A stretch of DNA of 64,000 bases from PALSA-612 sp963755155 (GTDB lineage Bacteria; Actinomycetota; Thermoleophilia; Gaiellales; Gaiellaceae): the NCBI GenBank assembly GCA_963755155.1, contig CAVWIV010000015.1, positions 186,001 to 250,000 of the forward strand, given 5' to 3'. Positions 7,705 to 16,159 of the stretch are shown here, piece after piece; position 1 is the first letter of the stretch, and every line of letters starts with the position of its first letter. The translations under genes and the position numbers were made by a program. The notes under the pieces were generated by a model, which was not told where the DNA came from, did not search any database, and saw only the letters and a list, made by a program, of their open reading frames with translations.

Positions 7705-9046
7705 ATGCTGATCTGGTTCGGCGTCACGGTCGTGCTCACCCCGCTGGTGCTGCTCGCCCTCCTCCTTCTCGTCTCGGGCATCGACTTCCGCTGGGAGAGC
7801 CACGTCGCCCACTTCTGGCTCGTGCTTGCCGCCGCGCTCGTCACGCTCGGGCTCGGCTACGCCGTCAGCACCACTGCCAGGCGGCGCCGCGACGCGAGGC
7901 TGTTCCTCATCTCGCTCGCGTTCATGGCGAGCTTCGGCTTTCTCGCGCTGCACGCGCTCGCGACGCCGAACGTGCTGCTCGGCGCGAACGCGGGCTTCGA
8001 GCTCGCGACGCCGGTCGGCCTCGTCGTCGCGGCGCTGCTCGCTGCCGCTCTCGGCGGTGGAGTTGAGCCACTCGCAGGCGATGGCCGTGATGCGACGCTC
8101 GCATTTCCTCGTCGCCGCGCTCGTCGGCTTGCTGCTGCGTCTGGGGAGCCATCTCGCTCACCGAGACGTGGCCGCTGGACTCGCCGATCGCAGCGGAGCA
8201 GCTCGACGGCTGGCAGGTCGCACTCGCCGTGGCCGGTATCGCCCTCTTCGCCCTGGCGGCCGCGCGGCTACTTCCGCATCTACCGTCGCCGCGGCGCGAC
8301 GTTCGTCTTCGCCGTCACCTTCGCCCTCGCGCTGTTGGCGGAGGCGATGGTCGTCATCGCCTGGGCCCGCAACTGGCGCGTGTCGTGGTGGGAGTGGCAC
8401 GTGCTCATGTTGCTGGCCTTCGTCGCGATCGCCGTCGCGGCTCGCCGCGAGTGGCACGAGGAGCGGTTCAGCGCGCTGTACCTCGACGAGACGCTGGCCG
8501 GCGCGCGCGACGTGAGCATTCTCTTCGCCGACCTGGCCGGCTTCACGTCGTTCGCGGAGCGCCATTCGCCCGAGGTGGTGACGGAGATGCTCAACGCGTA
8601 CTTCGGACGCATCATCCCGCTGATGGAGCGGTCGGGCGGCGAGGTGCATCAGGTTGTCGGCGACGAGGTGATGGTGATCTTCAACAAGGCCGGCGATCTC
8701 CCCGACCACGCGTCCGTGTCGGTCGCGGCGGCGAAGGCGCTCCAGGAGACCGCGGCGGAGGTCGCGCGCGACCATCCCGACTGGCCGCGCTTCCGCGCCG
8801 GCGTCAACAGCGGCGAGGTGCTCGCGGGCGTTGTCGGAGGGCGATCGGGGCCACCGCAAGCACGGCGTCGTCGGCGACACGGTCAACCTCGCGGCACGGC
8901 TCCAGGCGGAGGCGCCCGTGGGGGAGGTCGTGGTCGGGGCGGAGACGGTTCGCCGTCTGCCGCCGGGCACGGTCGTCGAGCGGCTGCCCGAGCTCCGGGT
9001 GAAAGGGAAGGCGGAGCCGGTCGAGGCGTACGTGCTCAGAAGCTAG
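7705..9046 (+). pseudogene. Membrane-anchored class III adenylate cyclase, frameshifted
   Basis: The N-terminal half is a membrane domain of about seven segments (for example LIWFGVTVVLTPLVLLALLL), broken by frame changes near 8055 and between 8140 and 8280. The cyclase domain follows in one frame with ILFADLAGFTSFAERHSPEV and VVGDEVMVIFN, carrying both metal aspartates. A further shift near 8850 leads to KHGVVGDTVNLAARLQAEAP and a closing RVKGKAEPVEAYVLRS. The architecture, a multi-pass sensor with a cytosolic cyclase, is common in actinobacteria. No residue essential for catalysis is missing across the frames. ATG 7705 or an upstream GTG at about 7663 could be the start. Confidence 0.78.
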
Positions 9047-10107
9047 GAGCCGTCGGGCCACCCGCCGCGGTGGAGCACCATCGGGTAGTGCGGCAGCCGG
9101 CCGGTCGGGTCGGCGATGACGGCGTTCGTCTGGTCGACGTACTTCTTCCTGGCCCGCCAGCCTTCCGGATACGGGTGTAGGCCCTCACAGAGCTTCGCAT
9201 CATCGAGGAGGGCCGCCAGGGCCTTACGGAGCGAGCGCGTCTTCCACGTGCGCTCAACCTCTGCATGCAGTCCCGCGACCGCCTGCTGCGCCCCTAGTCC
9301 CTTCCGCGTGAGCCGGACGAGCTTGCCGTCGACTGTGGCGTAGCCGGTCTTCGCCAGGAACTTCACCGCCATGGTCGTCGCCTCCGGCGACACGCCCGCG
9401 ATCTCGGGTATCTCTCTGACGTCGAGACCGTCGTCGCCCAGGATGCGCACGAAGTTCGCGGTCAAGGGAAGCGACAGCTCCGACTCGCGCTCGAAGTCGA
9501 GGGTGTAGGCGAGGAGCACCTGAGCAAGGAGAGCCGACAAGTGAACAGGGGCCGTTCTGCGCTCGCGGTGCTCTATCTCGGCGCGCATCCCGTTCGCGCT
9601 GCCGACGATCGGGAGGTACTCGGGCAGCTCGACGTCCAGCCGCTCGATCACTTCGCCAAGTGATTCCCGCAGCTCGTTGAGCTTGGTGGCTCCGAACCGC
9701 TTTTCCCAGCGCCGCTCGATCTCGCCGAACAGCGGCGGCGCGAGCTCCTGTGTCTTCCTGCCGATCGGCGTGGGGCGGACCATCCACTCGGGACGAAGCC
9801 CTCGCTGCGCTACCCCAGCCGTCCCGCTTCGACTCTGAATCGGGCCCGACGAGCACGTACCGCCAGCGCTCCAGGCCGCCCAGCGTCGAGAGCGTCCTGG
9901 GATTTCGGGATCCCTGTCGACCTCGGGTAGCTCGCCGACGGTGATGCCATCCCCGACGAAGCGCAGGAAGTTCGACCACATCACCATGGAGATGGGGAGG
10001 CGGTGACCCAGGTCTGCCGCAGCCAGCCGGTGGTCGAGCTCGTTGTCGTACTCGATCGTGAACGCGATTAGCAGCTGGGACAGCGGCGTCGACAGCGGAA
10101 CGGCCAC
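9043..10107 (-). pseudogene. Two-module winged-helix-like protein of unknown function with two compensating frameshifts
   Basis: Both halves look alike: LLIAFTIEYDNELDHRL ... NFLRFVGDGITVGELPE in the N-terminal half, and VLLAYTLDFERESELSL ... NFVRILGDDGLDVREIPE in the C-terminal half, so the gene arose by internal duplication. The C-terminal copy continues into ATTMAVKFLAKTGYATVDGK LVRLT, which resembles a wing of a helix-turn-helix domain. In the N-terminal copy the matching segment (LERWRYVLVGPDSE) is in another frame, entered near 9895 and left near 9820, so about 25 codons are out of register. The last part (residues 300-354) lacks a counterpart. I do not know the family. The stop overlaps the end of the cyclase gene. 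Confidence 0.6.
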
Positions 10108-10124
10108 GCGCGTGTTCTAACGGA

Positions 10125-10130
10125 TAGCGT
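10125..10130 (+). promoter_or_regulatory. -10 box (TAGCGT) of a leaderless MFS transcript
   Basis: TAGCGT ends six bases before the GTG start at 10137, the spacing expected if transcription starts on the start codon. Confidence 0.5.
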
Positions 10131-10136
10131 CATCAC

Positions 10137-11365
10137 GTGAGCGCGGTTCCCCTCCGCCGTAACCGCGACTTCATGCTGCTCCAGACCGGGCAGCTGCTTT
10201 CCAACATCGGGACGCGGCTGACGTCGATCGCGTATCCGCTGCTCGTGCTCGCGCTCACGGGCTCGGCGGCGATGGCCGGGTTCGTCCTCTTCGCGCGAAC
10301 GATCCCGCACGCGCTCTTCGCGCTGCCTGCGGGTGTCGTCGCGGATCGCTACGACCGGAAGTGGCTGATGATCGGTGCGGACGCCGTGCGCGTCATCGCG
10401 GTCAGCGTGCTCGTCGCGGTCATCGCGCTCGGCGTCGGAGGCGTTCTGGCTGATCTCGGTGATCGCGTTCGTCGAGGGCGTGGGCACGGCGTTCTTCATG
10501 GCCGCGTATCCGGGGTCGGTGCGATCCGTCGTCCCGACGCATCAGCTGCCCGATGCCGCGGCCGTCCAGACGGGCCGGAACGCGATCGTCCAGCTCGCCG
10601 GCTCGCCGCTGGGCGGCGCCCTCTTCACGATCGCGCGGGTACTGCCTTTCGTCGTCGACGTTATCTCGTACGCGTTCTCGGCGATCTCGCTCCTACTGAT
10701 GCGAGCGAAGTTTCAGGAGGAGCGTGAGCACGACCACTCGCCGCTTCGGTCGCAGCTGCTGGAAGGAGTCCGCTACGTCTGGCACCAGCCGTTCCTCCGA
10801 ACCGTTGCCTTGATCTTCGGCCTGCTCAACTTCGTCGGCCCGAGCATCCTCTTCGCGATCGTCGTCATCGGCACCGACCAGGGCCTCTCGGGGGGCGAGG
10901 TCGGGCTGCTCGTTGCCGTGTTCTTCGCCGGCATCCTCCCGGGGACAGCACTCTCGCCGTACATCCGGCGGGCCCTACCCGTCCGGGCCGTGTTCGTGCT
11001 CGAGCTCTGGACGTGGGTCGGTTGTGCCGCCTTTCTCGTGTGGCCGAGCGTCTACGTGCTCGCCGTGTGCCTCTTGCCGACTGCGCTCGTCATCCCGTCC
11101 ACCGACGCGGTCGTCCACGGCTACCGAATCGCGATGACGCCCGACCGGCTGCTCGGCCGAGCGGAGTCGGCGTGGACGACGTTCGCGATCGTCATCTCGC
11201 CGATCGGGCCGCTCATCACGGGCGTGCTCATCACCGAGGTGTCGTCGCGAGCCGCGATCGGCCTCTGCGTCGCTCTTGGCGCTCGCTCTCGCGTTGTGGG
11301 CGACGTTCAGCCCGGCAATCCGCAATGCGCCGACCGTAGACCAGCTGGTCGAGGCTTCGACCTGA
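10137..11365 (+). pseudogene. MFS transporter (DHA3/enterobactin-exporter-like), frameshifted twice
   Basis: The N-terminus is RNRDFMLLQTGQLLSNIGTR, followed by the MFS motif A region (AGVVADRYDRKWLMIGADAV) between the second and third helices. The frame changes near 10437, continues through AYPGSVRSVVPTHQLPDAAA and about eight helices, and changes near 11275 into a last stretch ending NAPTVDQLVEAST. In total about 409 residues and 12 helices are encoded, matching the MFS DHA3 type (macrolide or siderophore exporters). Both breaks are single-base and leave the flanking homology contiguous. The substrate cannot be inferred. It converges with the carbonic anhydrase gene four bases away. Confidence 0.85.
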
Positions 11366-11369
11366 GGTC

Positions 11370-12125
11370 TCAATCTGCGGCGTCGGTCTGCACGATGCGA
11401 TCGCTGAGCGGCTGCACGGGGCGGTTGTTCTCGGAATACGCCGCCTCGAACGCTTCGACCTGCTCAGCGCCGACAGACAGGGGCTGCTGCATCAGGAGCC
11501 AACTCACTCCCTCGGTGCACGGGGGTGTCGTGAGGCTGCCGCGATAGCGGATCGTCGAGGGCTCCGCGGGAAGCAGCGCCGGCCAGTCGAGGTCGGCCTC
11601 GACGGTCTCGCCCTCCTTGATGGACAGTGCATCGACGAACGGCTGCCAGGCCTCGTTCGGCGAATCCCCTGCATCGAGGAGGACGCCCACGACCGCGATC
11701 CGCTCGTCTTCCGTCTCGTGCACGAAGTGCGCCTCGACCGCCGAGTGGACGCCGTCGATCGCGTGCTCGCTCGGCGCGTGGAAGTGCATCTGGGCCAGTG
11801 GGTATTCCTCGCCACCCACCCGGAGCACGCTGCCCGGCGCGGCATTCGCCTGGATTGTGTGCCCGGTGTTCTCGACGTCTGCCGTGCCCGCCTCGTACGC
11901 AAGCTCGGGGTCGACGAGCTCGGCGGGCGAAGGGCTCACGACGTCGATGGGCGTCTGCGCCGACCCGTCCGCGCAGAGCGCATAGCTCGGGTCGAGCTCG
12001 CCCCAGTGCTCCGGGCCTTCCTCTCCCTCGTACGACCAGTGTGCGGGGCTCGTCGACCCGCCGCCGCAACCGGCCAGGACGGCGACGCAGACTGTTGCGG
12101 CAAGGCGTAGGTGGGCGCTATTCAT
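11370..12125 (-). CDS. Secreted lipoprotein alpha-carbonic anhydrase
   Basis: The 251-residue protein starts with a lipoprotein signal (MNSAHLRLAATVCVAVLAGC; lipobox LAGC). The alpha-class signature is complete: HWGELDPSYALCADGSAQTPID, two zinc histidines in MHFHAPSEH and the third in EAHFVHE, then the substrate-pocket segment YRGSLTTPPCTEGV. The enzyme interconverts CO2 and bicarbonate outside the cytoplasmic membrane. The two cysteines (ALC and PPC) form the conserved disulfide. No carbon-uptake genes are next to it. A TATAGG box about 40 bases upstream may be its -10 element. Confidence 0.95.
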   Translation of the reverse strand: MNSAHLRLAATVCVAVLAGCGGGSTSPAHWSYEGEEGPEHWGELDPSYALCADGSAQTPIDVVSPSPAELVDPELAYEAGTADVENTGHTIQANAAPGSVLRVGGEEYPLAQMHFHAPSEHAIDGVHSAVEAHFVHETEDERIAVVGVLLDAGDSPNEAWQPFVDALSIKEGETVEADLDWPALLPAEPSTIRYRGSLTTPPCTEGVSWLLMQQPLSVGAEQVEAFEAAYSENNRPVQPLSDRIVQTDAAD

Positions 12126-12268
12126 CGTCGGGAGCTTGCGGGCTGCGTTTCCTATAGCAGGCTACGGACGACCGCAGTATCGCGCGCGCGGCTTGCAAGA
12201 CGGCCCGTCGTGTTGCACGCTACGTCGGGCCGTGGCGATACGAAGAGCTCAAGCAGCGGCAGAGCGTG

Positions 12269-13021
12269 ATGTGGGGCAACGGGCCCTACCAGCGGGTCAC
12301 GGAGACGCTCGTCGACATCCACGAGCTCGTCATCGAGAGCCTCGCGCCTGCGCCAGGTGACCGCTGGCTCGATCTCGCCTGCGGCACCGGCGCCGTCGCC
12401 GAGCAGGCAGCCGCCGCGGGCGCAACGTGACCGGGATCGATCTCGTCACCGGTCCTGATCGAGACGGCGACGGAGCGAGCTGCGGAGCTGGGCCTCGAGA
12501 TCGACTACGCCGTCGGCGACGCCGAGCAGTTGACGCTCGACGACGCGAGCTACGACAAGGTCTCGTCGACGTGCGGGATCATGTTCGCGCCCGACCACGA
12601 GGCCGCCGCGCGAGAGCTCGCGCGCGTCACCGCGCCCGGAGCGCAGATAGCGCTCGCCAACTGGACGCCGACGGGCGGCCTGGCGAAGATGTTCGCCGTG
12701 ATGGCGCCGTACCTGGCGGCGCCGCCGCCGAGCAGCCCGTTCGACTGGGGCGACGAGAATCGCGTCCGGGAGCTGCTGGGCGGGTCGTTCGACCTCGAGA
12801 TCGACGAGCACGTCTCGACGCTGCGCGTCCCGTCCGGCGAGGCCTACTGGGAGCTCTTCTCGACGAGTTATGGCCCGACGAAGTCGCTTGCCGACTCGCT
12901 GGGCGACCGCCGTGAGGAGCTCCACCGGGACTGGGTCGACTTCTTCGAGATGAACTACCGCACGAACGGCGAGATCGCTCACCCCCGCGAGTACCTGCTC
13001 GTACTCGGAAGGCGCCGCTGA
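12269..13021 (+). pseudogene. SAM-dependent methyltransferase, frameshifted
   Basis: The first frame carries motif I (GDRWLDLACGTGAVAEQAAA) and stops near 12430; two single-base shifts near 12422 and 12457 restore TGIDLV and then IETATERAAELGLEIDYAVG. The last frame is open from 12530 with motif III-like IALANWTPTGGLAKMFAVMA and a C-terminal lid. This is a class I methyltransferase of the type acting on small molecules or quinones; the substrate is unknown. The start is uncertain: the frame is open well upstream of ATG 12269 without a better start codon. The stop TGA overlaps the ATG of the CBS gene, so the two are coupled. Confidence 0.75.
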
Positions 13022-13455
13022 TGCACCAACTGTTGTCCTCGATCCTCGACGAGAAGAGCGGCGACGTGCTCAAGATCGACGGCGACGCCACCGTCTTCGA
13101 GGCGATCACGCTCATGGTGGAGGCGAACGTCGGCTCGCTGCTCGTCACCGACGACGACGAGATCGTCGGCATCATGACCGAGCGTGACTATCTGCGGCGG
13201 GTGACGCTCCAGGGCCGAACGGACAAGGAGACCGCCGTCCGCGACATCATGTCGTCGCCGCTCGTCGTCGTCACGCCCGAGACACCGATCGACGAGTGCA
13301 TGGCCATGATGACCGACCGCCGCATCCGGCACCTCCCGGTTGTGGATGACGAGAAGGTCGTGGGCGTCGTCTCGATCGGCGACCTCGTGAAGTTCAAGGC
13401 CAAAGAGCAGGCCTTCGAGATCAAGTATCTGACCGACTACATCACCGGACGTTAA
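13021..13455 (+). CDS. CBS-domain pair protein
   Basis: The 144-residue protein is a Bateman module: the first CBS domain covers about residues 8-60 (DATVFEAITLMVEANVGSLL, IVGIMTERDYLRRV) and the second about residues 75-130 (TPIDECMAMMTDRRIRHLPV, VVGVVSIGDLVKF). Such stand-alone pairs bind adenosine nucleotides and regulate a partner. No partner enzyme is fused or obviously adjacent; the upstream methyltransferase overlaps by one base (TGATG). The end overlaps the convergent glyoxalase-fold gene by four bases. Confidence 0.9.
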   Translation: MHQLLSSILDEKSGDVLKIDGDATVFEAITLMVEANVGSLLVTDDDEIVGIMTERDYLRRVTLQGRTDKETAVRDIMSSPLVVVTPETPIDECMAMMTDRRIRHLPVVDDEKVVGVVSIGDLVKFKAKEQAFEIKYLTDYITGR

Positions 13456-13823
13456 GCAGCAGGCCCGAGCGGCTGCCAGAGCTCGACGCGATTGCCCTCG
13501 GGGTCGGTGAACCACCCGAAGCGGCCGAAGTCGAGCTCCTCGACCTTGTCGTCGACGTCCACGCCGGCCGCTCGCAGCTGCGCGAGCATCGCGTCGAGGT
13601 CGGCGACGGTGAAGTTCACCATGCCGCCCTTCTCGCGCGGCCAGTAGTCCGTATCCGCCGGGAACGGCGACCAGACGGTGTTGCGGCTCTCGGGGAAGAT
13701 CGCGTGGCCGGCGCCCCCGTCGTCGACCGGCACACCGAGGTGCTCGGCGTACCAGGCGGACAGGCTCGCAGGGTCCTGGGCGCGGAAGAACACGCCACCG
13801 ATTCCGGTCACTCGCTCCGTCAT
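13452..13823 (-). CDS. VOC (glyoxalase/bleomycin-resistance fold) protein
   Basis: The 123-residue protein has one pair of beta-alpha-beta-beta-beta modules: TGIGGVFFRAQDPASLSAWY AEHLGV at the start and VNFTVADLDAMLAQLRAAGV in the second module, ending FGWFTDPEGNRVELWQP. The glutamate in VELWQP is the usual metal ligand. Function could be a lyase, dioxygenase or binding protein. ATG 13823 was preferred over an in-frame GTG/ATG at 13865 because homology begins at MTERVTGIGG. Confidence 0.85.
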   Translation of the reverse strand: MTERVTGIGGVFFRAQDPASLSAWYAEHLGVPVDDGGAGHAIFPESRNTVWSPFPADTDYWPREKGGMVNFTVADLDAMLAQLRAAGVDVDDKVEELDFGRFGWFTDPEGNRVELWQPLGPAA

Positions 13824-13906
13824 CAGAGTCGATTCTCGCAAATTGCGAGAAGTTCGTCGCGGCACCCTCTTGACGTGGGCACCGGGATGAGAGAGAGTCG
13901 TGTTGT

Positions 13907-13940
13907 CAAGTCCTGTGGCCTTTCGGGGTCGCAGGACTTG
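13907..13940. terminator. Hairpin downstream of the MerB-like gene
   Basis: Nine-bp arms CAAGTCCTG and CAGGACTTG enclose a 16-base loop. It lies just after the 3' end (13958) of the minus-strand MerB-like gene and before the glyoxalase-fold gene start; termination of the PhoD-MerB transcript is the likeliest role. Confidence 0.55.
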
Positions 13941-13957
13941 GCATTTGTAGGGCCTTT

Positions 13958-14617
13958 TTACGCGAGCCGCCAGAAGTCACCGGCGAGCCCCAACCTCTCG
14001 AGGATCTTCGCGCTCTCCTCTCGTGAACGCGGGCGCCAGTTCGGCGAGAGCCGGTCGTCCCACCACGCGAGCGCGAGCTCTGCGAGCTTCGCGACCGTGA
14101 TCGTCGCGCCGGGCTCCCTCCCGCCGAGCCAGCGTTCGATGTGCTCTTCCGACCGGAAGAGGTTCATCGTGCTTCACGTGTGGACGATGTCGTCCCACCA
14201 GTGGGAGGCGGGCACGAGGCAGTGGAACAGCAGCGTGTCGTCGTCCGGCTGGTGGCGCCGCACGTTGACCACGAGCGGCTCGCCGCAGTCCGGGCACGAC
14301 GACTCGATCCGTCCGTCGCTCTTCAAGGCCGCACAGATCCCGAACGCGTCCCACGCGCAGTTCCCGTACCACCACCGCCCGTCTGCCTGCACGCGATACG
14401 CGGTCGGGACGGCCGAGAAAGGATTCGCCATCCGGATCTCCGTACGTGCGTCGTTGAGCACGAGCGCGTGCAGGTCGTGCAGGCGTCGCCAGCCGGCGAG
14501 AACGTCGTCGCCGGACGCGTTAGATGCTTCCGCGACCTCTGCCGCCGTCGGCGCCCGCCCGCGTTCTACGAAGAGGCTGTACGTCAGGCGACGCAGGACG
14601 AGGTCGTGCTCGTCCAC
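13958..14617 (-). CDS. Organomercurial-lyase (MerB)-like protein with in-frame TGA at the catalytic Cys position; candidate selenoprotein
   Basis: The frame starts at GTG 14617, overlapping the PhoD stop (TAGTG), and runs 219 codons if TGA at 14174-14176 (codon 148) is read through. Before the TGA: a winged-helix-like N-terminus (RGRAPTAAEVAEASNASGDD), MANPFSAVPTAYRV, and the first catalytic pair in GNCAWDAFG (Cys87, Asp90; MerB Cys96, Asp99), plus a CPDC knuckle. After the TGA the frame continues without a break: STMNLFRSEEHIERWLGG, then WWDDRLSPNWRPRSREESAK. In MerB the second catalytic cysteine (Cys159) lies 63 residues after Cys96; here codon 148 lies 61 after Cys87 and is followed by the equivalent of CHVHFFASVPTAEDW. 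The TGA thus replaces the catalytic Cys. With the hairpin at 14144-14161, selenocysteine insertion is the best explanation. A Cys-to-stop consensus error remains possible, as frameshifts occur nearby. Confidence 0.75.
14144..14161 (-). promoter_or_regulatory. Candidate bacterial SECIS hairpin
   Basis: In the mRNA sense the sequence is CTCTTCC GGTC GGAAGAG: a perfect 7-bp stem with a GGUC apical loop. Nineteen bases separate the UGA from the loop. This fits the known bSECIS rules (loop 16-37 bases after UGA, a G in the first two loop positions, short upper stem), and the loop resembles the GGUCU of E. coli fdhF. It lies inside the coding codons LFRSEE. Confidence 0.65.
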
Positions 14618-16114
14618 TACTTCGCGGGGATCACGACCGGCGCGCACGGCTCGCCGAGCACGTCGCGCACCGGCCGCCCCCTCAGGTCCTTCAGCCGCAC
14701 GGTGAGCCGGGAGGCGGCGACGGTCACCTGCGCGTAGCTGTAGGTGTCCAAGGAGACGCAGCGCAGCCCCAGACCGACAGGCGGCTGCGGCTTGAAGAAC
14801 ACCGCGCCGACGAGCTCGCCGATGCCCGGGCGACCGAGCACGTCGTCGACCTCCTTCGCGTACGTGTTCGTCGCCACCGGACCGGTGATGACCTCGGTGA
14901 TGCCCGTTGGGACGGGACCGGTGGGCGTGAACGTCTGGAGGCGGACGTCGCCGACGAGGTTCGCGTGCGTGTCGGTCGTCAGCACGACGACGTTGTCGAT
15001 GTCGCGTAGCGCCGCGACGACCTTCTGGCGCTCGGGCGCGTAGCCCTCCCAGCGGTCGTAGGGCAGCGCGAAGAGCTGCATGATCGGCGTCTCGTTCACG
15101 ATCACCTTGAAGGTCGCGTTCGATCGCCGCACGTCGCGGAGGAACCGAGCGAGCTGGCGGGCGCCGAGCAAAGTCCGCGAGGGGTCGTTCATCTTCTCGA
15201 CGCAGGCCGGCGGGACGGGCTGCGCGAGCGTCGGGACGAGGATCGTGAACGCCTGGCGCACGGCGGCCGGCGCGGTCGGTGCGAGATCGGTGGCGCCGCG
15301 CGACGTTGCACAGGCCTCCGGCGGACGCCTTCCCCGAGCGGAACGAGCGCTGGTCGAGGAAGAAGAGCTCGAGGTGCTTGCCCCAGCGGAAGGTCCGGTA
15401 AAGACCGTCGGCGCCGGTGCGCACGGGCGAGTAGTCGGTGAACGCTTTCCTGCCCGCGGTGTAGATCGCGTCGCCGTGCTCGTCGCGACTGAAGTCGTTG
15501 ATGAACTCGTGGTCGTCCCAGTGGCTGTAGGAGCCCGCCGAAGCGCGCAGCGTCCGCAGTGGCGCGAGCGAGAGGTTCTGCCGGTACTTGGCCCACTTCT
15601 CGCGCACCGTGCGAGCGACCTTCGCGCCGCCAACCTCGCTGTCGGAGTAGATCGTGTCGCCGAGGTTGATGTTGAAATCGTTCCGCTCAGCCGCCATCCG
15701 CTCGTACACCTGGAAGCCGTTATACGCCGGCTTGCCGTTCGCGCCGGGCGTGGCGTCGGCGTCACCCGTGATCGCGAAGCTGACGTTGGCGGCCGCCGTG
15801 GCCGCAGGAGCCGTGCGGAAGCGCCCGAGCTGGCTCACCGCGTTGCCTTGCCGGAACCGGTACGAGTACGCCGTGTTCGGGCGTAGCCTCTTGACAGGAA
15901 CGATGACGTTGAGGTCGTTCGTCGCGCGTGCGGTCGTCGCGACGGTCGTCGCGCCGAGCTCGACGACGACCTTCCCTGCCTTCGGCGCCCGGGTCCACAG
16001 CAGCGCGCCCGTCGAGGTGACCTCGCCAGCGGCCACGCCGTAGGCGAACGGCGAGGTCGCGGTCGTCGCGCTACCGGCGACTGTGAGCACGGCGGCGAGT
16101 GCGATCAACCTCAC
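14617..16114 (-). pseudogene. PhoD-like alkaline phosphatase/phosphodiesterase, one frameshift
   Basis: The product starts with a signal peptide (MRLIALAAVLTVAGSATTAT) and a PhoD N-terminal beta domain (FAYGVAAGEVTSTGALLWTR). The metallophosphatase domain follows: FAITGDADATPG, NINLGDTIYSDSE, then SYSHWDDHEFINDFSRDEHG. A frame change near 15310 leads to PSRTLLGARQLARFLRDV, VIVNETPIMQLFA and VVVLTTDTHANLVGDVRLQT, giving the remaining metal ligands. About 498 codons are covered in two frames. PhoD enzymes release phosphate from diesters outside the cell and use Ca/Fe. The MerB-like gene overlaps its stop by one base, so the pair is co-transcribed. Confidence 0.85.
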
Positions 16115-16120
16115 GCGGCG

Positions 16121-16126
16121 ACCCTA
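16121..16126 (-). promoter_or_regulatory. -10 box (TAGGGT) of the leaderless PhoD transcript
   Basis: On the minus strand TAGGGT ends six bases before the GTG start at 16114, matching the leaderless arrangement seen across the window. Confidence 0.5.
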
Positions 16127-16159
16127 ACGAACGACACCGCTGCGGTCGATAGACGTCGC

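Noticed and set aside
13904..13915. Shared 12-mer TGTCAAGTCCTG with 41796-41807 as a regulatory element
   Set aside because: One copy is in a terminator arm and the other in a promoter dyad; coincidence is more likely with only two copies.
14174..14176. The MerB-like gene as an ordinary frameshifted or nonsense pseudogene
   Set aside because: Frame and homology continue without a shift, the TGA hits exactly the catalytic Cys codon and a bSECIS-like hairpin follows. A TGC-to-TGA error is still listed as the main alternative.
14174..16114. Single 646-residue fusion of PhoD and MerB
   Set aside because: PhoD ends in another frame at 14617 after a shift near 15310, and the MerB-like gene has its own GTG overlapping that stop.
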